Assembly: GCA_020726505.1 (NCBI GenBank)
Contig: JAHLEZ010000023.1
Span: 310,001-374,000 of the forward strand
Source of the DNA: Leptodontidium sp. MPI-SDFR-AT-0119
Taxonomy: Eukaryota; Ascomycota; Leotiomycetes; Helotiales; Leptodontidiaceae
Length of the DNA: 64,000 nt
Reading direction: 5' to 3'
The notes below the pieces were generated by a model. It had not been told where the DNA came from. It saw only the letters and a program-made list of their open reading frames with translations, and ran no database searches. Made by a program: the position numbers and the translations under genes. Positions 12,142-23,602 of this stretch are shown piece by piece. Every line of letters starts with the position of its first letter. Position 1 is the stretch's first letter.

Positions 12142-13356
12142 ATGGATCCATTGAGCGTCACAGCCTCCGTGGTTGGCCTCCTTGCAGCAGCCGGCAAAGT
12201 CGCCATGGTTCTCTCCAAGGTGAAGGCAAGCATTGGTGACGCACCACAATCGATGGACGAGCTCCTGTTTCGGGTCACTGAGCTTGAAGGCATATTTTCT
12301 ACAGTACAAAAACTTCTTTCTGCAATAAGTTCTACCCCGAGACGCCGCATAGCAATGATTCAGGTGGAGCAACTTATTGCTACATTAACTGAAGCTGTTT
12401 TGACACTCTCGGAGCTCGATGCTCTCGTCACTCCTCTTGGGGCATGCTCTTCACTCCCCTTGCTGGAGCATTTAAAGTTTGCTTGGAAGGAAGATGTTAT
12501 CACCAGCATCATGCTGCGCCTGGACCGTCACAAGTCTTCGTTGTCAATCATGTTGAACATAATACAATGGTATGTCTACATCTCCTTCTCATACCGCATG
12601 ATTTTGGGGTAAAATTTGTATAATTTATGCTGATGTTTGGTTAGCAAATCTGACCTGGAGGCAGAACAGTCTCAGAACGTGCTCCACGATCTTGTCCAAC
12701 AGATTCTTGAGAGCAATCACGACATTTCACGACGACTTCGAAACATAGAGGATGCTTATGATTCAGAAAACATTCAAACAGCCTGCTTCAGGAATGGTAT
12801 CGCGTATGAACCCGACGACGCGGAAGTTATTCCAAACCAAAGGGTATCCCTCCAAACCAATAGGATATCCAGCGGCCATTTCACAGGGTTTCAGTATTCC
12901 TTCGAAATCGATTTGAAAACCTCCAAAGTGTACAGACGAACAGAACCTTACGATTCAGATGCCTCATTTACAAGCTCGGCTGTCAGAACGCATGCTTGGT
13001 CCATCTTTTCCAAATTGAGTCTCTCGCAGGTGTCGAACATTTCGGCTATAGCCTTGCCAGTCTATTCGGAGGAAATCTTCAATGCCGAAGCGTACGGGTT
13101 CACCATTCCAGAGCAGGCTGTCTTGGTTCCTGAAGCAACATCACCCGGACTCACACCAGCAGACTCCCCAAAAATCTTGACCGACCCAACTGGCACAGAT
13201 ATATCGACGCTGCCTATATTGACAAGCCCCAAATCAGCGAAGGCTGGCCCTCCAACCACTATGCTTCGACTTAGCCAAGGATCGAGTATCAGGCCACCGA
13301 TCAGACGGATGACACTCTACAAACTAGCTGTACTAGGTGTTAAGTTTGAGGATTAG
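12142..13356 (+). CDS. STAND-type fungal N-terminal domain protein with truncated Ras-like tail
   Basis: A 379-aa protein from exons 12142-12569 and 12645-13356 (intron gtatgt...ttag). The N-terminus (MDPLSVTASVVGLLAAAGKV and the following helices to about residue 140) matches the fungal STAND N-terminal helical domain that opens many NLR and related incompatibility proteins. A coiled segment follows (LVQQILESNHDISRRLRNIED), then a low-complexity Ser/Pro/Thr linker. The final residues, MTLYKLAVLG, look like the first strand of a Ras-type GTPase just before its P-loop, but the frame ends seven codons later at a TAG and no GTPase motif follows. I infer loss of a C-terminal Ras-like domain. The next island genes are also damaged. 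Confidence 0.75.
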
Positions 13357-13439
13357 GCCGCTAGCACGTGAGTCTCAGGTGATCAAACAGTGAATTTCAG
13401 ATGCTTAATTGAGAGCTACGTGGGAAGCGTATGGCCCTT

Positions 13440-13590
13440 ATATAGACCTAGTAATAGATTTTGCAATCGTCTAGGAAGCCTTTTGTCTGATTTAGGCATC
13501 CCGGAAAGAATGGCATGGGCAAAGCATCGTCAAACTCAACGTGAAGAGGATAGTGTCTACTCGTTACTTGGTATTTTCGACGTGCATTAA
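13440..13590 (+). pseudogene. HET domain fragment
   Basis: A short reading encodes LGIPERMAWAKHRQTQREED...YSLLGIFDVH and then a TAA. This is the end of a HET-type domain, where intact relatives go on to a MPL-YGEG motif. The equivalent piece of the NLR at 24.2 kb reads IKERRSWAERRNTTIEED. No upstream HET core (SHTWG) is present, so this is a gene relic. The flanks are AT-rich. Confidence 0.65.
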
Positions 13591-13721
13591 AGTATAAGAA
13601 AATAATATTAACGATTACGATTACCTTAATAATAATAAGAAATATAATAATTCGCCGAGTGTCGTATTTTACTTATGTAATTATTTGGCAAGCTGTGGCT
13701 ATTCGGAATTCCTGTGGCTGA

Positions 13722-13905
13722 CGTAAGGCAATTCAAACCATTATTACCTAACCCACAACTAGAACTCAGACGAAGCGCCACTTCACAATGGTCTACCTAA
13801 ATCACATTACTCCTAGATAGCTTTAAACCTAATAACCAGACGATGTTTTTATAGCGATTAGCTAAGGGTTATCGGACCAGAGATTCGAAATCTGCAAGTC
13901 TTGAT
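13722..13905 (+). repeat. dispersed repeat, copy 1
   Basis: About 184 bases that recur at 23156-23340 in the same orientation. Almost all differences between the copies are C/T or G/A transitions, as expected after RIP. The 3' part holds a tRNA-like A-box/anticodon-arm region around gattcgaaatc. It sits just 5' of a truncated HET gene. Confidence 0.8.
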
Positions 13906-13932
13906 AGTGCGCAGTTTTCGCGGACCTGATGT

Positions 13933-16123
13933 GTACGTTACCAGTACATCGCGGACCATTGGTATTTGCGACTCGAACTGGGCAGGGGCTCCGATGGATG
14001 GGATTCCAACCACGAATTTCCTCATCATGACATCACTGCTCTGGAAGAGTCAGCACAAAGAGGTTGCCCGATCTGCAGTCTTTTATTCAGCAGCCTCGAG
14101 CCAGACGATGTACGATGTATAAAGATGGAAGGTTCCAAAGGAAACAGCTCTCTTGTATTCCGCGATAATTACATGGGAACTTTCCCAAGCGTACCAAATG
14201 TGGGACTAAACCTATCGTTTCCTCCGCAAGAAAGAGGATTTACGGCAACTGTTGATGCCGTTTCGGCTCAGAGTAGTACTCATATAACCTTATTGCGTCT
14301 CATATACACTAACAGTCCTAGTCTCTGATACTTCCAATCAACTTGGCCAAGTAGCTGAAACCACAGATTCTCAAGAAACCTGGAATCTGGTCTGAAAGTG
14401 GGTTGATTCATGTTACGCGTCTCATGGCCTCTGTTCCGAACAACCTGGCTCTCGCAGGCTTCCCACTCGGCTCATCAAAATTGGATCGGACGGAGAACCC
14501 TCACATATATTTTTAACTGAAGGTAGCCCTGTGGCTGATGTGAAATACGTGACGCTAAGCCACTGCTGGGGCAAGTCCACGTATCAGACACTTACTCGAC
14601 AAAATCTTTCTGTCATGATGAACCGCATTCCTGATGCAGCCATGAGCAAAACTTTCGAAGATACATTTACTACGGCTCGACACCTTGGCTTCCAATACAT
14701 CTGGATCGACTCTCTGTGTATTTTGCAGGGTGATAAGGAGGACTGGCAACGCGAAGCTGCGTTGATGAGCAGCGTCTATGCAGGCTCATCGCTCAATATA
14801 GTGGCATTAGATGCGCCGAGCGGTGAAACTGGTTGCTTCTTTCAACGTGATGCTCAGACTATCAGAGGTCACAAGCTCCTCTCGTGTGCGGACGCTAAGA
14901 GCTCTGATCGGACTTTATATAATTGCATGCCTAGTGGGTCGTTTTTTAGAGGTCCTGCCTTTGAACGAGCGTGGATCTTCCAAGAACGACTTCTCTCGCC
15001 TCGAAACCTGCACCTAGGAAAGAGAGAGCTGCTCTGGGAGTGTCGGGAACGCCTGGCTTGCGAGACTTTACCTGAGAGTTGGGACAAGAAATCGTTATCA
15101 CTGCCCAGGATTTTGAGTCAGCATCATAAATAAATATGACGAAGGTCCTAAGATCATATCGAGGTGGAATGGCATAATTCGCGAATACTCTACTGGTAAG
15201 CTTACATACGCCACCGATAAGCTCGTAGCCATCTCAGGAGTTGCGAGACAATTCGCAGGGGCATACAATTTAGAGTATTTGGCTGGAGTCTGGAGAGAAT
15301 ATCTAGAACATCAATTACTCTGGTTCATATTACGTCGGAATCGGCAAATACTTTCAGAGAGGTATCGAGCCCCTTCGTGGTAAGTTAGTTCTCGGATATA
15401 GCTTCTGCTTGAGGGCATGTGCTGGGTCAGTATTTGCTAGGAGGATTTGTGGCTAGGTTCCATTTTATCAATATCGGATAAAACAGGCTTGGTTGAGGAT
15501 CCCATTTAGACGGCAGTGGCCATCAGAACATGTCTCGAAGCTTGCAGCTATTTCCAAAATATTGCACATGAATAACAGCTAACTTCAAGAACTCAAGGTC
15601 ATGGACACCAGTTGATGGCGCCGTGTCAAGTCACCCTCCTATCTTATCCGAAGGCACCAGGCTTTATATCGCTATTCAAGACGCTGTAGTGGAACCGTCA
15701 AATTCAGATATATTTGGCCAGATAAGTGGGGGATGTATCACCCTTAAATGTCAAGGGCTACTCCCTGTTGAGTTCGGTGATGCTGGATATAGCGTTCCTA
15801 CCATTTCCATCGGGAATAGCCCCCGTTTTCTTGCTTCCCTGTTTCTAGATAGTCTTGGCAGCGAGTACAAGCAACTCTTCTGTCTTAAAGCTCTGTACAC
15901 AAAGAAGCCTGAACTTTGGTTTTTGTTACTGCTGCCGGCCGGAGACGGGAAATTCTATCGCGTTGGCGTCTTTTACATCTACGATTGGGGGAAGGTTTTT
16001 TCTCTTGATGCAGCACAAACAGCAGAAAAGTCAGCATTAGAACAAAAGGTCCTAGTGGATGGAGAAGAACCAGCGGGCTTAGATGAGACTGGGCGGCAGA
16101 TGTATCTTATTACCATTATCTGA
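13933..16123 (+). pseudogene. HET domain protein, degenerate
   Basis: A HET protein of the type with an N-terminal Cys motif (GCPICSLLFSSLEP). Next come a W-x3-C-x6-C linker and the HET core: VKYVTLSHCWG, FQYIWIDSLCILQ, DW...ALMSSVYAGSSLNIVA, and RAWIFQERLLSPR. Downstream are the conserved YST-KLTYATDKLVAISGVAR and AGVWREYLEHQLLW blocks and, after an intron 15380-15597, SW-VDGAV to the stop at 16123. Damage: no in-frame ATG between the upstream stop and the first conserved block; a frame change (intron or indel) between 14250 and 14395 with a TGA at 14393; and a shift near 15125-15135. It probably no longer makes the full protein. HET domains trigger cell death on non-self recognition. Confidence 0.7.
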
Positions 16124-16965
16124 TTTCTTCCTGTCGCTTACGATAATTCGATAGTGTCATTCCTCGACTACTAAGAGCAGGTGAAAATTTCAAATTTATC
16201 TATATAAGACAAGGCTTTTAGCATTTATTACATGACAAGACTAGCTAAGAAGCTAGAATGTGTCGTTAGTCAGTATATGGAGTACTTATTCTGGGTCCCC
16301 TTTTTTCTTATACACTACAATCGGATATAGAACATCACATCGAAATCATTCAACTGAATTGAGCGTCGAGGGCGTGGCGTGAAGTGATTACAACTGTAAT
16401 TGTTGACCTAACCCTCTTATTGCCTAAGCTTATAGCTGGTATGCTGACTCAACGGCCTAGCACACTACACTTTCTTCATCTCGATGTGCTGATAGCATCT
16501 CATGGACCCCTCTTCCAACTCTCATCCGCATAACCACATCCGGCATTCTGTCCCTCTATCTATCCACCCCATCATATGCAAGCTAGGTACATTAAATGTA
16601 TTATTCGCCACCTCAACATCGACAAAGCTTATCCATTCTGCTGGAAAATACCCTATATCTCATCATCCGTCTGGGGAGATATTCGGCCCCAGATTGAGAA
16701 ACGGTCGACTAGGGGAAGATAGTGCCTGATCCTTGGCCATATGGTGTTTTCCAGAAAGGCTGATTTGAACTTAGGATTTTCTGATGTCGTTCTGGACCTT
16801 ATGAGGAGAGCCTAGAGAGAAATCTCTCATACCGCATCGAAAAATGGGCTTCTTCATTCGAATACTTTCTCTAGCAGAGGCAAACTCCTACCTTCATTAA
16901 CACCCTCCTCAACATCTAACGGAAGACTCCTCCACTCCTTTCCACCACTCCTCAGTCTGCTTTGG
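16124..16965. other. intergenic region, no gene seen
   Basis: About 840 AT-rich bases between the HET pseudogene and the 3' end of the F-box-like locus. Only short unsupported frames are present. Confidence 0.55.
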
Positions 16966-18886
16966 CTAAAGACTCCTGAAAACCTCTACAAAGAGGTCCT
17001 CCCCGTAATCATTCCACCTCGCCTGCTCGTCCTCCATCATATACTTCCAATGTTCCTCCGCGTGCCTCACTTCGGCCATCCCAAGCTCCTTGATCATCAC
17101 ATCACCACCACGATGAACATCGCGCGTGCACGCAAAGGAGCGATTAAACCACCGTAACATCGTCCCAAAGTCCCCAGGACATGCACCCGGTGCGTTCCAT
17201 GTTGACTTCCTTGATAGTTCGAGGCGTAGATATCGTAACGTACTTCTGCCCTCATTAGATATCAGGTCGAAACCCCCCCCTCGCCAAAGTTTCGTCCATA
17301 GCACCGTTGCTGAATGCCTCTTTCAGGTACACGGATGGGATTTTTGCCTCACCGCATTTGGAGAGTGGATGCGGGCCGTCTTTCTCTTCGTCCCAGAATT
17401 CCTCGTCGGGGCCAATAGTATACATAAGCCTAAGTGATAGGTGCTGCAGCCTGGGGAGCTTACTCAAGGCCCGGTAGATGCCTACTTCGTTTTTGTCGCC
17501 TCGGGTGCGATTAATAGGAATAGAAAGGTGCGTGAGGCGAGGACTATGCGATGATAGATGTTGCAAGACTGTCCCGGATAATATGATCAATGGGTTTCGT
17601 GTCTCCTCATCAGCTTCAGGGACTAGTGATAGGGTGCGTAAATTTTCTCCATGGCGATGTACGATGATATTGAAACTCTTTGGGCTGATGTAGCTGCTGA
17701 GCTGTAGGCGTTCGAGGGGATTTAAGCTCGAGAGGAGGATGTTCAGCGCGTTCTGCGATTGTGTGGTTTCGTCTTTGATAGAGATCAGCTCCAACCTCTG
17801 CAGAGACTTCAATTCCCCTCGAGAAGCCAGCTTAGCCAATGCAGGGCCATGGTCCTCCCATTTTATAAGCAGGCAACGTAGATTGCTGAAATCGGTAAGG
17901 TGAGCCTAGCTCTCAATGCTTTCAGGCTCGTACCCCGCGAAGACCAGACTCTGGAGTCTTCCGCGACCAGATGGCAAGTCTGCCGTGGTGCCCGGGAAGA
18001 AACCTTTCCAGGCCGGCCTCCCAAGTTCCCATGTTTGGTAGTCGGACCTCTCGCTAGAAGACTGCTTTTGGATCACGCATAGGTGTGCGAGGTTTGGTGC
18101 CAGTCCGGATATCACTTTCATCACGGCTTCTTGCGTGTAATCTATGTGCCCGCTGTCTCCGAAATACCCAAATCGAACCACAATGCTAGACAGGTACGGC
18201 GAGGTGCAGAGTACGAAGTCCTCTGGGGAAACGTGCTGGACATCGTTGCGGTCGTAGACGAGGGTTCTGAGAGCGAAGTTGTGATGGTGAAGACGGCATT
18301 TTCGTTCAAAGACGGCAGCGATCACAGAGGGAGGGATTTGTCCGCCAGCTGCCCAGATGAAATCCTGAAGCCCGGGGAATTGGCTTACGAATTCGCCCAG
18401 GGTTGCCCAGTTCTCAGGATGCTCGCGGAGCCTCCCTCCCCCATTGCCGCGCATCGAATCTTCGGAAGGGCGACAGAAATTGTGCATATGGAAATAGGGC
18501 CGCACATTGAATCCACCGACCCGGTATCCATCTTCATCCAATTCCTCATCTGGACTTTCTGATGCTCTCCCTCTCCCCAGTGCTGAGTTTGGGTCCAGAG
18601 CCCATGAGATCTTCAACCGGCGCACGTGTCGGTGCCGACCATTAGTGAGGACCTCGTTCCATCGCTTCAAAGTACCTTCCAGTTTATCTGGATCGTGAAT
18701 CAGGAGTTCAATTTGAGAGTAGCACCTTACATCGGCGGCATTGTGCAGGGACCGACTCGTTCGAGAGAAGGCTCGCAGGTTCTGTCGCGATGCTGATTCG
18801 TCGTCTATGTATTCACAGATGCGGTCCAAAACAAGGACTGGGAGCCTCTCTAATGGAGAATTTGGAGACGCAATTAAGAATTCCAT
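16966..18886 (-). pseudogene. F-box/leucine-rich-repeat-like gene with a stop and a homopolymer frameshift
   Basis: Read from the ATG at 18886 this single-exon locus encodes about 639 aa if two defects are ignored. The N-terminus (LERLPVLVLDRICEYIDDES...LRAFSRTSRSLH) is an F-box, normally the Skp1-binding part of SCF ubiquitin ligases. The rest has leucine-rich stretches (SLQRLELISI, LERLQLSSYI, PRLTHLSIPI, LQHLSLRL) suited to substrate binding. A TAG at 17906-17908 interrupts an otherwise continuous frame. An 8-base C run on the plus strand (17273-17280) shifts the frame; with seven bases, GFDLISNEGRSTLRYLRLEL continues smoothly. Both may be true lesions, or the run may be a consensus error. 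Confidence 0.7.
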
Positions 18887-19536
18887 CGCAGGAACTTGCG
18901 TCTTGTTTGCTGACTAGTAAGATCGGGGGCAGACAGTACGGACTGAGAGGACCACTGCGTGCCAGGTTCTGAGGAATCTTGACTGGGATTAATTGATTTT
19001 TGGTGGCCTTCAGTCCTGACGATACTGTATGTAGCGCCGGCGCTAACCTGTGTAGATGCCTGCCAAGTTCCAATCAGTCCACACTGCTGAGGATCTGTTA
19101 TCCATTTATTCAATAAATGAAAGCCGATGACAATTAAAGGCATTGCGGGAGTACAATCGTCGTCGTTGCTAATCATGACAAACCTTTGCGAAATCCAGGG
19201 TGATGCTGATCAAACTGCTCAAATCACAACAACTCTGGCCAGCCTCGTCAGCCTCGTCAGCCTCGACTAGTCATATCGTTTCGCACACGCATTCACCCTA
19301 TCGTATGGCTCAATCATGGAATTCACGGCCACATGTAGGATACATCCTGTATGTCCAAGCCCAACCAAGGACTTTGGGGTCGAAAATCTCATAGTGTTGT
19401 TCTGGATACCCACCCAAATATCTAGCTTCCGATAAAATTGTGTTTCTTCGCCCTTCCAGACGCGAGATGTAAGCGCCTTGCAAATACTCGAATATAAATT
19501 ATCATATTTCTTGGATGACGAAACTCGTCTTCGCGA
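18887..19536. other. intergenic region with a short 9-bp tandem repeat
   Basis: 650 bases without a convincing gene. Around 19235-19265 a cagcctcgt unit is repeated about three times. Confidence 0.5.
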
Positions 19537-21008
19537 TCAATCTCCACGCTCTCCGGCCCTTACCATCACTATTAGGGTCGTACTGGAATACAATTGCTCC
19601 TCGAGACGTCGTGCCATCAGCTCTGGCTGCTTCTCTTTGTCCACGGGAATGTAAGGAATTATTTTTACGCTAGTGTTTTTCCCCAATTGGTCCTTGATGG
19701 CTTTCATCGCCTCGCCTTTGTCCCCGTATCGAGCTGCATACTTAAGATTTCTCAAGTCTTTGAACTCGGCTAGCGTTTCACCATAACCATATTTGAGAGG
19801 AGTATATATGAACACCTTCATCTAATCCCCACGTTGGTTGAACAAAGTGGGATCGGTGAAGGGACCGGAGGGCGCAACGTAGTCTCGCCACCCGTTTGGT
19901 AGTGGATTGGTCACTGTTTCGCCTCGCAGGAAATCGAGGACTCCGGCCAGACGATCTTCTCCGTACGGTTCCCGGATGTGAGAAGAGAAATCTGGAACCC
20001 ATCTAGGAAATTGTTCGACGCCCGTAGGCTGCTGACACCAAGCCAGAATAGTGGTATGTCCGTCCGCAATCATTGCCCGCGCAACGTCTGCATAGACTTC
20101 CGTGGCTGATTTACTATAATCTGGGATAATGCCGAGCTTTTTGGAATCTGAAGCGAGGCCCAGAAGTCCATAGATCTTATCTCTTGCATTTGTAGCTTTC
20201 AACGGAATTCCAGCTGAGCGGAGAATGCAAGTCCTCTGTAAGAGTGATCGAAGCGATTCTTCCTCGCCAGTCTCCAAATGATATCTCCGTCGAGCCCCTA
20301 TCAGAACATTTGGAGCAGCACTTGGCTCATGCCCACTCCCATTCACGGTCCTTAACAATGGTCCTGTCACTGGGTCAAGCCAGTCTGCCCTTGTCACTCG
20401 AGTCCTGAGCGTCCATCTGGCAAAAGCACAAACATTGGAAGCTGCAGCGAAAGTAGTGAATGACAATCTCTTCGAGCCACACACTATTATGACAGTGCGA
20501 GCAAGGCTGATTTCTTGTACAACCCATACCCGAGTCCAATAGTCGCGCTTGGAGAAGGGAACCATCGACTGATCGAAAAGTCCCAACCCTTCCTGTACCG
20601 CAAGTTCATTGAGTGAGGCCTTGATCCTGCATACTCGCTCGTCTCCACCCGGTTCAAACCAATTTGCCATATCAGCGGCGCGGAAGTCTTGAATCCCAGT
20701 AGCAATAGCTTTATTTCCAACGCTTTCAAACTTCTCCATGGCAGTATCACTCTCATCATCTGCCGGTCCAAGCCAATCCAAAACCTCGACAGAGCTCTCA
20801 TAGATCTTCGCCATCATCTGGACTTGATGAATTTCTCCTTGTTATTATCTTGGTTAATGCAGATGGCATCGATCCAAATATTCAAAGAACGGTCTGTCTG
20901 CCGCAGATGTCGTAGTGCAGCCGCGAGGTTCTTCCGCACGAAAACGAGTTTGCCATTTATCAGAACCGCAGTTTGGCGGCGACTAGTAAGAAAGGACATA
21001 TACCCCAT
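19537..21008 (-). pseudogene. HET domain protein, 5'-truncated and frameshifted
   Basis: On the minus strand from about 20996 the frame reads the second half of a HET domain: INGKLVFVRKNLAAALRHLR, IWIDAICINQDN. After an apparent one-base deletion near 20832 it continues VQMMAKIYESSVEVLDWLGP, WTRVWVVQEI, RDKIYGLLGLAS and PDYSKSATEVYADVAR. The usual N-terminal Y-ALSYTWG block is missing because the sequence upstream is the duplicated NAD-kinase 3' flank. The first long part ends at a TAG (19822-19824); the same frame then stays open to 19537, so the C-terminus is also interrupted. It is almost certainly inactive. Confidence 0.7.
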
Positions 21009-21179
21009 GGAGTTTCGATTAGAAGAAAGAAAATATATAACATTATGTTATACTCTGCGATAATTTTCCAGCTTTGATGTTTTTGATATTAGTCGTTAAC
21101 TTGTCAGGCTTTCGGGCCATACTCTAGCTTTATATTCCTTGTCTAGTACTTCCTCGCTATCCACTCCTCCTGGAACCGC
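20971..21179 (+). repeat. duplicated NAD-kinase 3' end, copy 2
   Basis: Matches 10396-10601 in the same orientation, starting gtttggcggcgactagtaag. It lacks the kinase gene upstream and instead abuts a truncated HET domain on the other strand. Differences are largely transitions plus a few small indels. This marks a breakpoint of a rearrangement or insertion. Confidence 0.8.
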
Positions 21180-21240
21180 ATCTCGTTCTTTGTCAAACAT
21201 AATCGCTAACTTAGTGACGAAATCCAGGTATAAAACCGAC

Positions 21241-23078
21241 TCAGTCAAACATTTCTTCGACTATTCCGATGTTCAACAAGGGAAGGAAGGCATCGCCCCA
21301 TCCGTTCATACTTTGGCTTCGTGATTTCAATATTCCAGCTGCACTTACATATCTTCGGAGCTCATCTGGCCTGCGGGCCCATTCTGGGCAGTATCTATTG
21401 TCATCTCTGAGATCTCCTTCGATGATTGTCATCATTAACAAACTTCGTTATAGTACTGCATAGAAGACCCATACCTTTTATTTTGCGGGCTTTGAATGCT
21501 AGGAGTATTAACATCATATGAGGTGTTTCGAAGGCACTGAAACATCTCCTTGCCACAGCTGACGCAAGCTGAACCTCTCGAATGGTCGTTCGTTGCTCGA
21601 TAGACCAGCCCTCCCGCAGTTCTCGCACACGGTTCGTCCATCTCTCCGCGCCCTCCACCTCGGCGAACTCAGGATATAGATCATACAGCCCAGACTCCTC
21701 CAGACTTTCTAAAGACACTACACATGATCGACCGGCATGGTCCACTGATCCTTGAGGAAGGTATTCTCCGTTGTGGTATCTTGTATCCTCGAGACGGAAG
21801 CGGAAGAACTCCTCTGTCTTCCCACCCTTTTGTGCAGCAGTGTTGCGATAAGCTTGAAGAAGCCACAGATCCGGCGCAAATTGCCCCGCGGAAATCTCCT
21901 GGTATCTGCTACGCATACTTTGATGTCCGCTGGGTGGCAGCGAAACGTACGGCATCTCCAGATCGCGTATTGAATTGCGAACAGTAGAGAGCTTGTCCAT
22001 GACATTAGATTATCGGATTCTTCTCCACCGCAACACCGTTTAGTCAGATGGGTGTGTAGCATGTCTATTGCTTCGTCCTTTGGAAGAGACAGAAGATCCT
22101 CTCTGCTCTCTTCTGGCGACTCGGTAACACTCGCCATCGAAGCCACTACATTATCGTCGCTTCTTCCTGAGCTCTTCCGGTCAAACGTCCGGAATAAGTA
22201 CAGTGGGATATCTGTAGTCGCAAACATTTGAAGCTTGACCTCGTAGCTTCCTGGTGGGTAGAACAGAGTCGGTCCGTTAGGGCATCTGTGAAGGACCAAC
22301 ACCCAAAAGTCGATCCAACTCTGCTCTTCCCTCTTCCTTCCCTCTCGTCTCCGTTCCATTCGTTCCCCCATAGCCTTGGCATAATCGTCGTCGATCTCCA
22401 GGCGATCTTCGTGTTCATAATACTCCTCGGCCTCAAAATCAGGGTCGTATGGCCATTCAAGACAAGTCTCGTCGCGCTTAACGAAATAGTTATCGGGATG
22501 TAGTGCACTGGAGTAACTAGTCGCTTGATTGTAACACTCCTCGGCGATTTTCCATAGAACGCAATTGCTATAGCCAGAGTTACTTAGGACACCTTGGACA
22601 ATGCTTCGTATTTGCTCGTCGAAGTGTGATAACATGCGCTGAAGCAGAGACCTGTCGCGGACGTTAACCCCACCCTGACCCCCCCAAGTTGCGCCGCATC
22701 TCTGAGCGTGTTGGCGATATCATCAAGAATACGAGTTACTTCTGTAACTTCACTGACTATTCTGCAAAGCGAATATATTTCTGTGATATCCAAACTATTA
22801 CGGTGGATTGTTGAGTCAGCTAAGACACGAGCTTGTTGCGCTTGTGAGGAAGTGATTTTGGCAGACTGATCGAGCGATTGGATTGAATCTTGAAGAGATG
22901 AGCTTGAGTGACCAGGAGTGTCGACTTTAGATGCCTTGTCATCGATTCTCAATCCTTCCATCAAACTCATAACAGAATTAACATCAAGTGCCATTATAGC
23001 CGATTCAGTTTTGCTAAATGGAAGCTCTTTGAAGAAGTTGGACTGCTGGTTAAACTCATGTGCGAGGTGGATGGACAT
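21241..23078 (-). CDS. DUF7587-like fungal protein with two apparent frameshifts
   Basis: Starts at the ATG at 23078. A helical N-terminal region (DDIANTLRDAAQLGG) leads to an acidic, charged middle and then a conserved module: YLFRTFDRKSSGRSDDNVVASMA, NLMSWTSSLLFAIQYA and VCVADTRRFPRG, continuing LWLLQAYRNT and YLPQGSVDHAGRSCVVSLESL. This order matches fungal proteins annotated DUF7587, of unknown role, often near HET genes. A 58-nt intron (21474-21417) joins the C-terminus ending at 21241. Two single-base losses are needed: one in a C7 run at about 22680-22686 and one in a C4 run at about 21884. With both restored the length is exactly in frame (593 aa), which argues for consensus errors or very recent decay. 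Confidence 0.65.
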
Positions 23079-23602
23079 CGCGCTGTCAGATGGAGGGCCC
23101 TCGGGTATGGATTACGTAATCAGAAACAGCATGCTGCTGCTCTATTTTCTAGCCTTCTAGGCAATCAAACCATTATTGCCCAACCCACAACCAAAACTCA
23201 GACGAAGCGCCACTTCACAACGGTCCATCTAAATCACACTACTCTTAGATAGCTTTAAACCTGATAACCAGACGATTTTTCTGCAGCGATTGGCCAAGGG
23301 TCATCGGACTAGAGATTCGAAATCTACAAGTCTTAATGGTGCGCTTAATAACAACGGACAACTTGCCCTGAGAGAGGGAGGGAGAGAGAGTAAGGTTTCT
23401 AATAAAATGTGGCGTTCTTTGCTACGCAAGCGACTGGCCAGATTGCGCCACGACGCAGCCTTGTGCGGGGCCTACGATCACGACGGCATGTCCTTCTCAC
23501 TACCAGTCCTTCGACGGCTGCTTCACATCCTATCGACCTTGCAATATGCCGAACGAGCAACACGAGTCGCGCTTGCCATGAGAACGCACCCGACCCTCGG
23601 CC
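23079..23602. other. region upstream of the NLR, containing the dispersed repeat
   Basis: 524 bases between the DUF7587-like gene and the NLR start. It holds the second dispersed repeat copy and a gggagggagagagag run near 23378. It should include the NLR promoter. Confidence 0.55.
23156..23340 (+). repeat. dispersed repeat, copy 2
   Basis: Same orientation as 13722-13905. This copy keeps more C and G, so it appears less mutated at sites such as ttggccaagggtcatcgg against ttagctaagggttatcgg. It ends shortly before the NLR. Confidence 0.8.

Noticed and set aside
13850..13905. A functional tRNA gene in the dispersed repeat
   Set aside because: A-box and anticodon-arm-like pieces are seen, but no acceptor stem or T-arm closes a cloverleaf.
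14393..14395. TGA as a certain nonsense mutation in the plus-strand HET locus
   Set aside because: It lies just before a possible acceptor (gaaag at 14394-14398), so it may be intronic; not counted as firm damage.
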